DNA of 13,886 nt from contig DGWC01000070.1 in assembly GCA_002395135.1 (NCBI GenBank), forward strand, positions 1 to 13,886. Direction: 5' to 3'. A model generated the notes under the pieces. The model saw only the letters and a program-made list of their open reading frames with translations, was not told the DNA's origin and did no database searches. Shown piece by piece: positions 13,461 to 13,886 of this stretch. The translations under genes and the position numbers were made by a program. The first letter of the stretch is position 1. The number at the start of each line of letters is the position of its first letter. Source of the DNA: Prevotella sp. UBA4268. Lineage in GTDB: Bacteria; Bacteroidota; Bacteroidia; Bacteroidales; Bacteroidaceae.

Positions 13461-13886
13461 TTACATTGGAATGTTACCATGCTTCTTTGCGGGCAGGCTC
13501 TCGCGCTTAGTAGCAAGTTGAGCCAGTGCACGGCAGATGCGGAAACGAGTGTTACGCGGTTCGATGACATCGTCAATGTAACCATACTTGGCTGCCTGAT
13601 AAGGATTCTGGAACAGTTTTACATATTCTTCTTCCTTCTCTGCGAGGAATGCCTTCGGGTCTTCCTGAGCCTTGGCTTCCTTTGCATAAAGAACGGCAAC
13701 GGCACCAGATGCTCCCATCACGGCGATTTCTGCGTTTGGCCATGCATAGTTGATGTCGGTGCGGAGTTGCTTGCATCCCATCACGATGTGGCTACCACCA
13801 TAACTCTTACGCAAAGTTACTGTAACCTTTGGCACTGTAGCCTCGCCGAATGCGTAGAGCAACTGTGCTCCGTGCAGGATGACGGC
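13461..13886 (-). CDS. Acyl-CoA carboxyltransferase subunit (methylmalonyl-CoA decarboxylase alpha type), C-terminal part
   Basis: Only the last 141 codons are inside the window; the frame is open to the right edge, so the gene continues beyond it. The visible part begins AVILHGAQLLYAFGEATVPK and continues with KVTVTLRKSYGGSHIVMG, DINYAWPNAEIAVMGASGAV, a Lys/Glu-rich helix and NPYQAAKYGYIDDVIEPRNTR, ending in the usual basic KKHGNIPM. This is the C-terminal half of the crotonase-fold carboxyltransferase that moves CO2 between biotin and an acyl-CoA such as methylmalonyl-CoA. The conserved GG and MG-A-GA residues of the second oxyanion site are present. The 53-residue protein and the biotin carrier follow, supporting a membrane decarboxylase complex or a soluble carboxylase. 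Confidence 0.94.
   Translation of the reverse strand, partial: AVILHGAQLLYAFGEATVPKVTVTLRKSYGGSHIVMGCKQLRTDINYAWPNAEIAVMGASGAVAVLYAKEAKAQEDPKAFLAEKEEEYVKLFQNPYQAAKYGYIDDVIEPRNTRFRICRALAQLATKRESLPAKKHGNIPM

Overview
The window looks like ordinary core chromosome from a Bacteroidales bacterium, most likely Prevotella or a close relative. The evidence is threefold. Promoters follow the Bacteroidetes pattern (TTG about 19-20 bases before TAnnTTTG), and Shine-Dalgarno sequences are largely absent. The gene families are typical of the phylum: an ssb-gldE-phosphopantetheinyl transferase run, an archaeal/eukaryotic-type prolyl-tRNA synthetase, a DUF4270 lipoprotein, and a lone glycogen-synthase N-terminal lobe beside panC. 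I see no phage, transposon, CRISPR or conjugative gene, and no clear sign of recent transfer.

Layout. (1) 22-94: tRNA-Gly(GCC). (2) 150-3072, plus strand: an unrecognised 182-residue protein, SSB, a GldE/CorC-type membrane protein and a 4'-phosphopantetheinyl transferase, tightly packed, the last two overlapping by one base. (3) 3073-3296: a gap with a strong-looking plus-strand promoter that leads to no ORF, and a hairpin; it may encode a small RNA of about 100 bases. (4) 3297-4778, minus strand: proS with its own promoter, divergent from (5). (5) 4974-8897, plus strand: an OmpA-like lipoprotein, a monofunctional peptidoglycan glycosyltransferase (TTG start) and a UvrD/PcrA helicase (GTG start). 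(6) 8943-11366, minus strand: a glycogen-synthase-like protein lacking the second GT-B lobe, a DUF4270 lipoprotein, and a 43-residue basic protein whose ATG follows the DUF4270 stop by two bases. (7) 11544-12768, plus strand: panC and panD, the beta-alanine branch of pantothenate synthesis. (8) 12781-12826: a strong bidirectional terminator. (9) 12834 to the right edge, minus strand: the biotin carrier, a 53-residue protein resembling the tail of OadG, and the C-terminal part of the carboxyltransferase subunit of a biotin-dependent decarboxylase/carboxylase, probably methylmalonyl-CoA decarboxylase of succinate-propionate metabolism.

The parts most worth a second look are the degenerate glycogen-synthase/DUF4270/43-residue gene set, the anchor-less OadG-tail protein, the orphan promoter-hairpin unit before proS, and the tRNA with C where nearly all tRNAs have U55. 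Both small proteins (43 and 53 residues) were read directly from the DNA. I did not find a clearly new defence or mobile system.
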